Shown here: positions 24,490 to 35,500 of the stretch, piece after piece
Layout: every line of letters begins with the position of its first letter
How positions within the stretch are numbered: the stretch's first letter is position 1
DNA from: Ctena decussata
Taxonomy: Eukaryota; Mollusca; Bivalvia; Lucinida; Lucinidae
DNA: 64,000 bases
Direction: 5' to 3'
Assembly: GCA_963989385.1 (NCBI GenBank)
Contig: OZ022499.1
Span: forward strand, 102,656,786-102,720,785
Notes under the pieces: model-generated
Told to the model about the DNA's origin: nothing
What the model saw: only the letters and a program-made list of their open reading frames with translations
Database searches by the model: none
Position numbers and translations under genes: made by a program

Positions 24490-25232
24490 CTAAGATGCAG
24501 AACAAAAAGAGCAGACATAGCCCCCTTCGTTCCAGGCATTTATTAGACTTTTAAAATGATTGAAGTTGTGGACCTCTCTGAAATGTTGAGGAAGAGAGTT
24601 CCACAATTTCGCTGCACTGGAACGAAATGAGCTGGAGCCGAATCTTGTTGTTCTTGCCTGTGGGATCTCGGCCATTCTTGTGTACCTAAAAGTATAATGG
24701 TTATTTTTAAAACATACTAAGTCAAATACATGTAAATAAACAGGAGCTTCCTAATATAAAACTTTAAAAACTTCCAGTGCCATTGTCCTCAGCCTCCCCA
24801 ACTTCAGAGTAGGCAATTTAGACTGAGCTAGAAGAGTGTCATAATCTGACACATAATTATGATATATGAAGCGAAGTGCTCGTTCCTGTATTTTCTCAAG
24901 TTTATTAGTATTTGCTTCCCCACAGAGGACAATAGCTAAAATTTGACAAAATAAAAGAATTATAAATGTTAAATTTACCAAATTTGCAAAAGTTCTTACA
25001 AACGCGTTTTAAAACATCTAATTGTTTTGAAGCCTTTTTACAAATATTTGAAATGTGAATATCAAATTTAAGTTTAAATTCAATTGTTACCCCCAAAAGC
25101 TTTACTTCCTCATCACAGTTGATAATACAATCCCCACCCAAATTAAAAGTCATGTTTTCATTTTTGGATTTTTGCCCAATCGGAATACCTTAAAATTTAT
25201 TCGGCTTCCATTTGATTATCTGAACCATTTGA
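24490..25232 (-). mobile_element. CR1/jockey-like LINE, 3' part
   Basis: Minus strand: NQMEANPNKFQGI-like start near 25,220, EEVKLLGVTIEFKLKFDIHI, KLEKIQERALRFIYHNYVSD, SSAAKLWNSLPQHFREVHNF. These are typical of the region after the RT catalytic core. Frameshifted, and separated from its upstream part by the RTE-like insertion. Confidence 0.85.
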
Positions 25233-25245
25233 CAAGGGTAGGACT

Positions 25246-25975
25246 ATTCTATTCTATTCTATCCCATAACCGTACTAGGTCGTTGGGGCACCACAGATGG
25301 CTTCGAAACAATCCCTTTCCACTTGTCCTGTTTTCAGCTGCCCTAGTTGAGCTGGCAAGATCCATCCCTGTCCACTCTTTAATATTGTCTCCCCATCTCT
25401 TCTTCTGTCTACCTCTTCTTCTTTTTCCTTTCACTGTGCCCTGTAGAATCGTCTTTGCTAAACCAGAAGACCTTGAGACGTGGTCAAACTACCTTAGTTT
25501 CCGTTTCTTGACCAGCGTCAGGAGTTCATCATATTCTCCAATGGCTGCTTGGATCTTTTTCTGCGAACCTCCTCATTGATTATGTGGTCCTTGAACGAAA
25601 GGTTCAGTAACCTTCAGTAGCATCTCATCTCAAAGGCCTGCGTTCTTTTCTCTAACTCTGCTGTCAAGGTCCACGATTCACAGGCATGCAGAAATATGGA
25701 AATGACAAGGGAGCGCATACGTTTCACCTTTGATCCAAGAGATATGTTGTTATCTCTCCAAATTGGTTTCAGCTTGGTAAGAGCTGAAGTGGCTTGTGCA
25801 ATCCTTGAGAGAACCTCCTGTTTTGAGCCATCAATTGAGACAACTGCTCCGAGGTATTTGAAGCTCGTTACGGTGACCAGCTTCTGCCCTTTTACCTTGA
25901 TCTCCCTCTGGATGCCATCTGCGTTGTTCGTCATCAGTTTGGTCTTCTCAGCACAGATCTCCATCTTATACCTTG
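25246..25975 (-). mobile_element. RTE-like LINE fragment nested in the CR1-like LINE
   Basis: Minus strand: KMEICAEKTKLMTNN, TVTSFKYLGAVVSIDGSKQE, HACESWTLTAELEKRTQAFE and, near the end, KKRWGDNIKEWTGMDLASST. These are C-terminal RTE-type motifs. The 3' end carries a short tail of GAATA units (25,243-25,262 as TATTC on the plus strand). It is flanked by CAAGGGTAGGACT (25,233-25,245) and CAAGGGTAAGACT (25,976-25,988), a 13-bp target duplication with one mismatch. Confidence 0.9.
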
Positions 25976-25988
25976 CAAGGGTAAGACT

Positions 25989-26300
25989 ATCATTTGTTAA
26001 AACATTCTTAAGAACTAAAGGATACATATGAGAATAAGATACAGTGTTATCATCTGCATAGATATATCAAAATGATTATTAAAATATTCAGTGAGCTGTT
26101 CATTCATGGATCTTTAAAATTCTTCAATACCACAGGCAAAATACTAATCGGGTGGTAGTTTCCTTTTTCTAAGGTGCTGTTCTTTTTATGAATAGGTGCT
26201 ACTTGGGCAATTTTTAAAGAATCAGGAAAATTTGAAGTTAAAAGAGAGGTATTTAATAGGTCAGTAACTGTAGAAGAGAAGTCAATTTAGTAACTGAATC
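25989..26300 (-). mobile_element. CR1/jockey-like LINE, 5' part with internal deletion
   Basis: Minus strand: LLNTSLLTSNFPDSLKIAQV, then NYHPISILPV (RT motif NYRPIS), an abrupt jump, then YADDNTVSYSH (catalytic DD) near 26,055. Most of the RT fingers and palm between these motifs is missing. The remnant ends about 230 bp upstream of the PPP1R21 ATG. Confidence 0.8.
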
Positions 26301-26384
26301 CTTTGCACACCCGGCAGCAGAAATAAGGGAATCTATCAGGGAATCGCTTTACTTGTACAAAACTGTTCTAAAACAAATGCCACG

Positions 26385-26390
26385 TATAAA
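26385..26390 (+). promoter_or_regulatory. Possible TATA box upstream of PPP1R21
   Basis: TATAAA within CCACGTATAAACTCGCG, 146 bp upstream of the exon 1 ATG and about 85 bp inside the boundary with the minus-strand LINE remnant. Position is plausible, but the motif is common by chance. Confidence 0.2.
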
Positions 26391-26530
26391 CTCGCGCTTG
26401 CAAGCACACACGCTCATCTGTTATGCTGCTATTTCGGTAGTTAGGGTCACCAGAAAAATCCGCACGTTTGCTTTCGGTTTTGAGAAAGACGGTGCGGACT
26501 TTTTACTAACAATTTCCGGTTCCATAAAAA

Positions 26531-26581
26531 ATGTCCACCGCTGACGAAAATTACAAGAAATTAGCAACTGAGTATGCCAAA
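26531..26581 (+). CDS. PPP1R21: PPP1R21 exon 1 (start codon)
   Basis: Seventeen codons, MSTADENYKKLATEYAK, then a GTAAGA donor. An in-frame TAA two codons upstream (26,525-26,527) fixes the start. It aligns with the start of the KLRAQ region (KYQKLAQEYSK in the vertebrate protein), and joins in phase 0 to VKSQIPVLKK of exon 2. It is too short to show in ORF scans. Confidence 0.9.
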
Positions 26582-29500
26582 GTAAGAAAGTGATTTAGAA
26601 TGAAAAGCTGCACATTTTCATTTTCGATACGCATTCTTACCAGGCTAGTTAACTTAAAAGTATATCTATAAAACAAATGCGAGAAAAAGCGTCCTAAAAA
26701 TTGCCTTTGTAGCATGCCCCTCCCACCGCAAAATTTAATTTCAAGAGCTATTACTCAATGAAACTAACTTGTTTCAGAATAGTGTTCTGTTACATTCCTT
26801 CTTCACTAAAGGGGGTATCAAACAGAATGGCTAAATTATGCTGTAGTTTAATACCAAGATAACAGAACACACAGGGTTCTCGGGGACGCCGAATTCGGCG
26901 TCCTTGGACGCGAAAAATCCGATTCGGACGCCAACAGTTGCCTTCCGAGGATTCCCGCGGACGCGTTATTTTCCGGCTGTACTCCTTTAAAATGTCCTTA
27001 AATATCAGTTTTTACAAGTTGTGAAGAAGCCACGTGTTGGTCATACCTTTAAACCTGACAATGATTGCAAATGCCACATGTCATTAACCTGGGATTTCAC
27101 ACCTCCTTAATCCCCACTATCGTTATCGTCTTTAATCACCAGTAGCAGGGCATGTGTCGGTATTTCACACTTTCTTAATCGCTAAGAACCGAACCTTAAT
27201 CCGGCGATCAATTAACAAACTGGGTCAGCACTGTTTCTTCTTTGATCTACCGCCTCGCATGATTGGCCAGTAGTACGACGTCGGACATTGCACTAATTGA
27301 CAGCTTGTCTGAAGGTGGCTTTGCCAGAAAAAAATTATTGCGCACGCCAACGGGATGAGAGCCTGTGTCGTTTGGGGCAACTACCGTCTCATAAAGAGGA
27401 TCCTGGAACTTTCCACTCGAAAAAAAAAATAATTTCAGGTTGCCTGCCGAAGTTCTGAGCCTTTCGAGGGGCACTTTTTCTATTTCCTGACTGTTTGAAT
27501 AATGCACGTGCGCTGTGCTCTAGATTGGCGTTACACCCATGTTTTTAACTTGGAAAATGCAATTGGTAACTTCAGGTTCCTAGATACGATCATCAGAGAT
27601 AATTGCATTATATTTTAGCAAGGCCAATCGGAGTTGTTCTTGGAAACCGTTGGCTTTCGAGATCTTCAATTCGTGCACTTCAAAATTATTTCCCGCCGTT
27701 TTTAGTCTGTTTCCCGCCATATTTCGCGCACGATATGCAGAACGAGTACCAGTGTAGATCTATAAATAACGCTTTGGGAAATTTGCGAGTTCTACACGGA
27801 CAGTTCAGGAACGTTAATTGACACAAATATGCGGGGATATACGGTAGATTAAACAACAGATACGCATTCAGGTGTAAATTAAACTAGATTTTGGCTTTAA
27901 CAATCAGTCAGAAACTCAGTTTGAGAAAGGTAAAGTACATGTCTAGACAGTTTTCTGCGTTTGATGTTGGCGGGTGGGGTTATGTGCACCGACGTTGTGG
28001 GGGTGGGGGGGGCGTGGACGGTTGAAATAAGCTATATTAATTAGTGTAACCTATGTTGCAGTGAACTGGGCATCACTGAATAGTGCTGAACTGTGGCTGA
28101 ATACTACACTGCTGCTGGTATCTTTACTGAAGGCTTTAAGAGCTAAATTTTATGTCGAAATCTGTGGGACTCCAATTTTTCTGGATGGGACTCCTATATT
28201 TCAGATGGGACTCCTATTTTTGGGAAAAAAAAAGGAGTCCCGGACTCCTACTTTTAAAATTCAAGTGAGAACCCTGACACAAAATTTTGGTTAATGTTAA
28301 TGGTAAAAATTCAGATAAAGCAGTGGTAACCAGTGGGGCCCCCCAAGGTGGCATTCTTGGTTCCTTACTATTCTTGTGCTGTGTGAACGATATGAGCATA
28401 AGCATTGATAAAGACTGTAAACTATGAAAATGATAGTGGTATTTTGTTCGCACATAAGGATCCAGCTGTTGTTTCTCAGAAACTTGGAGAGGCAATGGAA
28501 TCTTGTGCATCTTGGCTAGTTGATAATAAACTTTCTTTACATTTAGGTAAAACAGAATGCATGTTATTTGGCTCAAAAAGAAAACTCAAACGTATTAACT
28601 CCTTTAATGTCAGTTGTGGGGAACATTGTATACCTTCTCAGGGAAAAGTCAGATACTTGGGCATATCAATACACAGTGTTTTATCAGGGGAAGATATTGT
28701 GCAAAGAATTATTCAGAAAGTAAACTCTAGATTAAAGTTTCTGTATAGACAGAGTAAATAGTTGAATTCAAGAACTAGGCAAACTTTGTGTTCTGTACTT
28801 ATCTTACGTCACGTTAATTATGCATGTACTGCTTGGTACGCTGGTTTAGAGCTGTCATTGATTGGCCATTTGGCATATCGATATATCGGTGAGAAATATC
28901 GCGATATATCGATATATATCAATAAATTGATAATTTTTTTAAAACAGGTTTAAAATACAACTTTTATAGACCCTTACTTTTATTAGCTCACCTGGCCCGA
29001 AGGGCCATAGTGAGCTATTGTCATACCAATGCGTCCGGCGTGCGTCGTGCGTCGTCACACAATGTGTCCGTCAACACCTAAAAACAAATATTCAAACATC
29101 TTCTTCTGTAAAACTACTGGTCCCATGGTTCTCAAATTTCACATGGAGCATGACCTGACTCCAGGGTCTCAGAATTATAAAATTGGGTCAGGTTGAAAAT
29201 CCAAGATGGCCGCCGTTACTAAAAATAGCAAAAACAACAAAATAAACTTCTTCTCCAGAACCACTGGGTATATTTGTCTGAATTTTGGCATGGAACATCA
29301 GTAAAACCTTGGTATTCAAAATTGTAAAAATGAAAAAAATCTGTAGCGGAGTTTTGTCACAGTGACCTACTTTCTGTTTATGAGTGTAATTTTGCTCAAA
29401 TGCCAATGTCAAAAAAGGACCTATTTAAACAACTTCAAACAACTTCTTCTCTAAAACCACTGAACCCATGGATCTCAAATTTCACATGGAGCATGACCAG

Positions 29501-32500
29501 ACTGCAGGGTTTCAAAATTGTAAAATTGGGTCAGGTCAAGAATCCAAGATGGCCGCCGTTACTAAAAATAGCAAAAACAACAAAATCAACTTCTTCTCCA
29601 GAACCGTTTGGTATATTTGGTTGAAAGTTTACATGGAACATGACTGGGGCCTTGGTATTAAAAATTGTAAAAATAAAAAAAATCTATAGCGGAATTAGGT
29701 CACAGTGACCTACTTAGCGTTTACAAGACCGATTTTGCTCAAATGTCAATATCTCAAGAAAATGCAACCAATTCCGACCAGATTTGGTCAAAAATGGTTC
29801 TTGAATGGAATTATTTCAATTTTGTGCCAGTTGACTATCCAAGATGGCCACCATGGGGGCCGTTACTAAAAATAGCACAAAGATAAAAATGACAATTACT
29901 CAAGAACCCTTGAATGGAATTGGACCAATTTTGTGTCAGAATGTTCCTTGCATGAAGCCGTTTCGATTAATTGCAATTCGGCATTCCAAGATGGCCGCCA
30001 TCTGGTGTTACTAAAAATAGCACAAACATAAAAATGACAATTACTCAAGAACCCTTGAATGGAATTGGACCAATTTTGTGTCAGAATGTTCCTTGCATGA
30101 AGCCATTTCGATTAATTGCAATTTGGCATTCCAAGATGGCTGCCATCTGGTGTTACTAAAAATAGCACAAACATAAAAATGACAGTTACTCAAGAACCCT
30201 TGAATGGAATTGGACCAATTATGTGTCAGAATGTTCCTTGCATGAAGTCGTTTCGATTAATTGCAATTTGGCATTCCAAGATGGCCACCATCTGCTGTTA
30301 CTAAAAATAGCACAAAACATGAAAATGACAATATCTCAGTAACCGCTGAATGGATTTTGATGAAATTTGTGTCAAAATGATTCTTGCATTGAGATGTTTC
30401 AAAAATATCTAACTGTAGACCAGTCATATTGGCCTCTGTTACTAAAAATAGAAAAATGTGAAAATTAGAAAATGTCAATGGAATTGGGCTAATTTTGTGT
30501 CAGAATGTTCCTTTCATTAAGCTTTTTCGATTTTTTCCATTTTGGCATTCCAAGATGGCCGCCATCTGCCGTTACTAAAAAAAGCACAAAACATGAAAAT
30601 GAATATATCTCAGTAACCGCTGAATGGATTTAGATGAAATTTGTGTCAAAATGATTCTTGCTTTGAGGTGTTTCAAAAATTAACAAATATAGATACGTCA
30701 AGTTGGCCTGTGTTACTTAAAATAGCAAAATGTGAAAATTGGAAAATTACTATGGAAATGGACCAAATTTGTGTCAAAATGGTCCTTGCATGAAGGCTTT
30801 TCGATTTTTTGCATTTTGGCAATCCAAGATGGCCGCCATCTGCCGTTACTAAAAATAGCACAAAACATGAAACTGGCAATATCTCAGTAGCCCCTGGGTG
30901 GATTTTGATGAAATTTGTGGCAAAATGATTCTTGCATTGAGGTGTTTCAAAAATAAATAAATAAAGACCAGGCAAGCTGGCCTCTGTTACTAAAAGTAGC
31001 AAAATGTGAAAATAAGAAAATCTCAGTGAAATTGGACCAATTTTGTATCAGAATGGTCCCGTTGCATAATAGCCAGGTGAGCGATATCAGGCCCATTTGG
31101 GCCTCTTGTTTTATGCCCCTTTTGTATATGAATGATTAGAATATATAAATCCCAGCCTTCTCTTATCTTTTAAGGCCAGCAACAAGTATTTAAATGAAGT
31201 TTCAGACTACATTTGACATCATATTTCTATTAGAGCCATAAACTCCAAACGTGATAAAACTTTAACAAAACATGTAACAAGTTAACAGTAACAGTAACAA
31301 CAACTGGCATCACAGTACTTCTTTTCTGTAAGATACTGACTAGACTGCCTGGATTTTGTTGGTATATTGACAATTTGACTTATTTCTCTATAAAACATTA
31401 TGTAGTGGGTATTCATTAGAGGCCCCTGAGCGAGGCAGTTCTAATGAATATCCACATCATATGTTTTTTATTCAGATACCTGAGATGGAAAATATCCATC
31501 CTTATCTATAGCTAAATGTTTCTCCAAACTTTTAGTCCAAAGTACTGTGGATTTCATCACCAGTATGGGGGTTCCCCCCAAGGTTGGCAAAATGCCGGCA
31601 AATATGAGTATTTTCCATGCCGGCGGTATTTACCGGTAAATACCGGCAAATACTGGAAAATATCGGCAAATACTGGTTGATTGAATTGACCAGCCTGGAA
31701 TTTATACAATAACCTACACTCAAAATCCATAGGGGTATTTCAGTTATACTGGTCAACTGACTTAAAGGTAGGTTCCTGGCCTAGCGATAACAATTGTGTT
31801 CACAAAATAATTTTGCCTTTTTCTGGGTAGTATTGAATTCTCTTATTTTTCTGAAACTGTTGCTACTGAGAAAATCGTCAGATCTTGTAGAAAATAGTTG
31901 TTTTCCCTTTTGGTTTATTTTCTTTTGCTGGAATTCCAGTTCTAAAAATAAATATGTATATATGTCTACACGTCCGCAGTTTCTGATGTCATTTGCCAAC
32001 GGTTAATTTTATCTTGCCGTGAGCTCTTCCAGAGGTCCTGGCATGGCGGATGGGTTAAAACTATCCCGAAATGCAATGCAGCATGACGTCAGCTATGTTA
32101 TCTATTTTTGGCGCGAACTAAAAATAGCGCTAACTGGTGTGCGAAGCAGAGTTAGGAAATCCCTTGCAAAACGAATTTTCTACGATTTTTTTATTTACAC
32201 TTTTTAGTGAAACTTATTCATTTCCTCTTTATAAGTGCTTTCCAACAACTTGGATAAAAAATCATCAAAATTATGATGCATTCCAAAGTACAGGAACCTA
32301 CCTTTAATATTTATACTGAAGTTTAACAATTGTATCTACTTATTTATTCAATAATTTATCTAGTCAGTGAAATTTTGAACTTTGTTTTTGGGAAAAAATA
32401 GCCTGTTTCATTGCTGGACATTTCTCTCTGTGGGCTTGGAGTCATGGAGCTTTGGCACTAACTACTGTTTTGCAATCAATACATCTGGCACTGGTCTGGT

Positions 32501-35500
32501 TGTCTTGGTCAACAACAGCATAGAATCTTTTGGCTTATGGTGAATAGTAGTTTGGTAATGATGTGTGATGGTTCAGTTATAGGACTGATTATGACAAATT
32601 ATTATCTGACTGCTATAATGTATTCAAGAGTTGAAGCCATACTATAGCTCAAGCCATACCAATAACACCTCTATGTACTTCACCTTGACTAATTGTCTAA
32701 CCTCTGTATAAACCAGATAACCATTCTGACATCTTATTGTTTCCATTCTTGCCCCAAGCAATACCCAGCCCCCTTAAATAAACATTACCTTGAACTTGTT
32801 GTTTTAACAATTTAGATATGGTCTTGCAAATTGGGTGTCACAGGTGCACAGGTGAATTTTTGGACGGACACACGGCGCCAGGTGTGTGCAACTATGGTTA
32901 CGTACCGTTGAGCCACTTGGGTAACGTCGATACGAGAATTGAACAGAACAGAACAGAACACAGGTGAATTTACCTGTAATTTCTTACCTGTTTTGTTATG
33001 CTGTTGAGTTAAGAACAAATAATAAAGTTAAATCAAGATACTGTTCATACTTGTGAAATTGTCAAAATTTTTGTCTTAAATCCATGTTCTGGCTGTTTCA
33101 ACCTGCTTAATTTATGAAACATTTTATTCTTTATGATGGTAAACTAACTTCATATTTAATATAAAAAATAACTAAAACATCTTTAAGTCATTTAGTTTGA
33201 ATATATATTATTTTAAATTACCTTGGTTTTGGTTTTAGCAAGATTCAAAGGTGAAAAAGTTCAATCAACCAGTATTTGCCAGTATTTGCCACTTTGGGAG
33301 TATTTTCCAGACCGGTAAATACCAGTAAATTCCACCGGTAAATACCGGGGATGGAATTTACCACCCAACCTTGGTTCCCCCAGTATGGATTGGCATTAGA
33401 ATGCCACTTTTCGATATCCATTTTTGCCTTTCTATATCGAGATCAATATCGCAGCTCATTTTTATCGATATTGTCGATATCGATGACAGCTCTACGCTGG
33501 TAAACAAAAAACTTAGAAGTAAACTACAAGTTGTGCAAAATAAGGTAGTGAGGTTTATCAAGCTAAAAACTTCCAGGTTTAATGTTAATTCACATGTTTG
33601 GGCAAGTCTAAATTTGATAAAATGTTGAAATTAGGGTAACACAGTTACGTTTGAACCATGCATTCAAAATAATTCCTGAAATCAGTCTTTCATACTTAAT
33701 GGAAAATTTTTCGAAAGTTTGGGATTCGCATGGATATAATACTAGGTCTAGTTTATATAACTTTGTAAACCTAGGATCAAGGGAATGGAAGGCACTTCTT
33801 TTTATTATAATGCTATCAATGATTGGAATGGATTGCCTGACTCAGTAAAAGGATGTCAAAGGATTAACAAATTTAAGAAGTCAAGTTAAATTATTTCTGT
33901 CTGAAAATTGCTTGAACAAGGAAGAAAGTTATTTTGCATAATATTAGAGGGACTTTATATATTGTGATTCTCTGAAGGTAAAATAAGCTGTTTCTATCTG
34001 TTTTATATTAACTTTACATCTAAATTAGTCAGATTTGCAACACGCGTGCAAAGTTGCAAATTGATCCGTCAAAAATTGTAGGAGGAATTGATTACACAAA
34101 CTTGCTAGCATACCAACGCAGAAAATTTCGTAGTTCGAAAGGCTGCAATTTATTTCTTGGCCATAAAAAATTTTCATGCACATCTCAATGTAGACCTGTA
34201 CACAGGGCTCTTTGTAGCTTTTTACATCGCTACTACATGTAGTACTAATCAGTCTGAGACCATGCACTTGAGGTTGTGATGATGGGATGGGCAGAAAGGG
34301 GAGGGGGTGGGGGTTGGGCAGGGTGCAATGGGTAAATGGGGAGCACAGGAACATCACCTTACAGACACAGTTTTCTAGTTTATATATACTGCTACTTAAA
34401 TTTTCACTTTGCACAGTCTACAAGTAGACACTCTTATTATGTAGAAACCAGGTGACTGCATGTTTAGTCTTCCTGGTTTGCATACTTTGCATCTTTTCCT
34501 TCTGGACAGGTCAGAAGGAAAACTTTAACTTTCATTCATCACGTTCAAATTCCCATCGAGAAATTCGCTTACCAGTATTTAAAGGAAGATGGCTCAAGTA
34601 GATATGGAGACCTGTGAGTTATAATGGTTAGTCAGGTAGCAGAAACAGTATCAAAGCTCTAGCTGAGGAGAGTAGTTGGTGATAATTTTAGGATACTTTC
34701 TTAATCATGAAAGCATGTCATAGCCCTTCTGGCTTCTTTAGAGACATCTTGACTGATATGTGCAAGTGTACATGTTACTTTCCAACACCATATGGTGTGA
34801 CAGCCATCACTGAGGCAGATCTACATAGGGGCCAGTAGGCCACAGCAGACATATTAAATTATGACACTGTGAAAATTTATTCAAGAATTATCGTCAAAAT
34901 CAACCCTTACATGGAGCTCTAAGAAACTTTATCAGAGTGAATTTTTTTCCTGTTTTCCTAGGTAAAGTCACAGATTCCAGTGTTGAAAAAAGCCTATTTG
35001 GATGAGCAAGCCTCACATAACCAGTTGAAGGTAAGACAGAAATTTATTGACATGATACTTTCGCTTTGCCATGCAGCTGGGTGTTTAAGTCGGTGCTCGG
35101 ACATTTCGGCCACGGACATTTCGGCCTAGGACGTTTCGGCCTAGGACAGTTCGGCCACGGACATTTCGGCCACAGAAATTGTCAAGGGTGGACATTTCGG
35201 CCTTTATCCAAAAATAACTTTTTATAATTAAATTAAGGAGTCATATGAGTAACTTAAAGCTAAGTCTTAATAAATGCCAATGAGATGTTGTTGTTCTCTT
35301 TATGTTTTATGGATCTTCAACATCTTTTAGGTTATTGTGAGCATCTAAAGTTGAAAAACACGGTGAACAACTATTTCAACTACTTTAACTAGGGCCTTAT
35401 AGGATATTTGCTTAAGAGTTTCAATAGGTTTATAGCTCTTAAACACTTTTAAAGTCATTTTGAGCATAATGTGGCACATTTGCCATCCCCATCCATGGGC

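Larger units (their letters stand above)
31579..33373. mobile_element. hAT-like element (CAAGGTTGG ends, 8-bp target duplication)
   Basis: CAAGGTTGG at the left and CCAACCTTG at the right, flanked by perfect 8-bp GTTCCCCC duplications at 31,571-31,578 and 33,374-33,381. Subterminal TACCGGTAAATACCGGCAAA repeats lie inverted at both ends. Non-coding, and it contains a TTAA element and a SINE. Confidence 0.85.
28846..33492. mobile_element. TIR element with ATCGATAT-rich ends, inserted in the LINE fragment
   Basis: Left GAGCTGTCAT and right ATGACAGCTC are inverted repeats, each followed inward by many ATATCGATAT motifs. TACGCTGGT occurs at 28,837-28,845 and 33,493-33,501 as a 9-bp direct repeat. 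The LINE reading WYAG resumes as NKKLRSKLQVVQNKVVRFIK on the far side. Superfamily not decided (hAT, P and MULE types give 8-9 bp duplications). No transposase is seen; the bulk of its length is later insertions. Confidence 0.75.
26582..34961 (+). other. PPP1R21 intron 1 (8.4 kb, transposon nest)
   Basis: Donor GTAAGA, acceptor TTTTCCTAG. Filled mostly by nested insertions listed separately (26,872-33,930). The last kilobase (33,930-34,961) is unassigned. Confidence 0.88.

Noticed and set aside
25249..25434. Host gene coding for KRRRGRQKKRWGDNIKEW
   Set aside because: This is the C-terminal part of an RTE-like retrotransposon in reverse orientation.
34588..34612. ATGGCTCAAGTAGATATGG as the PPP1R21 start
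   Set aside because: No similarity to the KLRAQ start and an early stop; the exon at 26,531 fits in sequence and phase.
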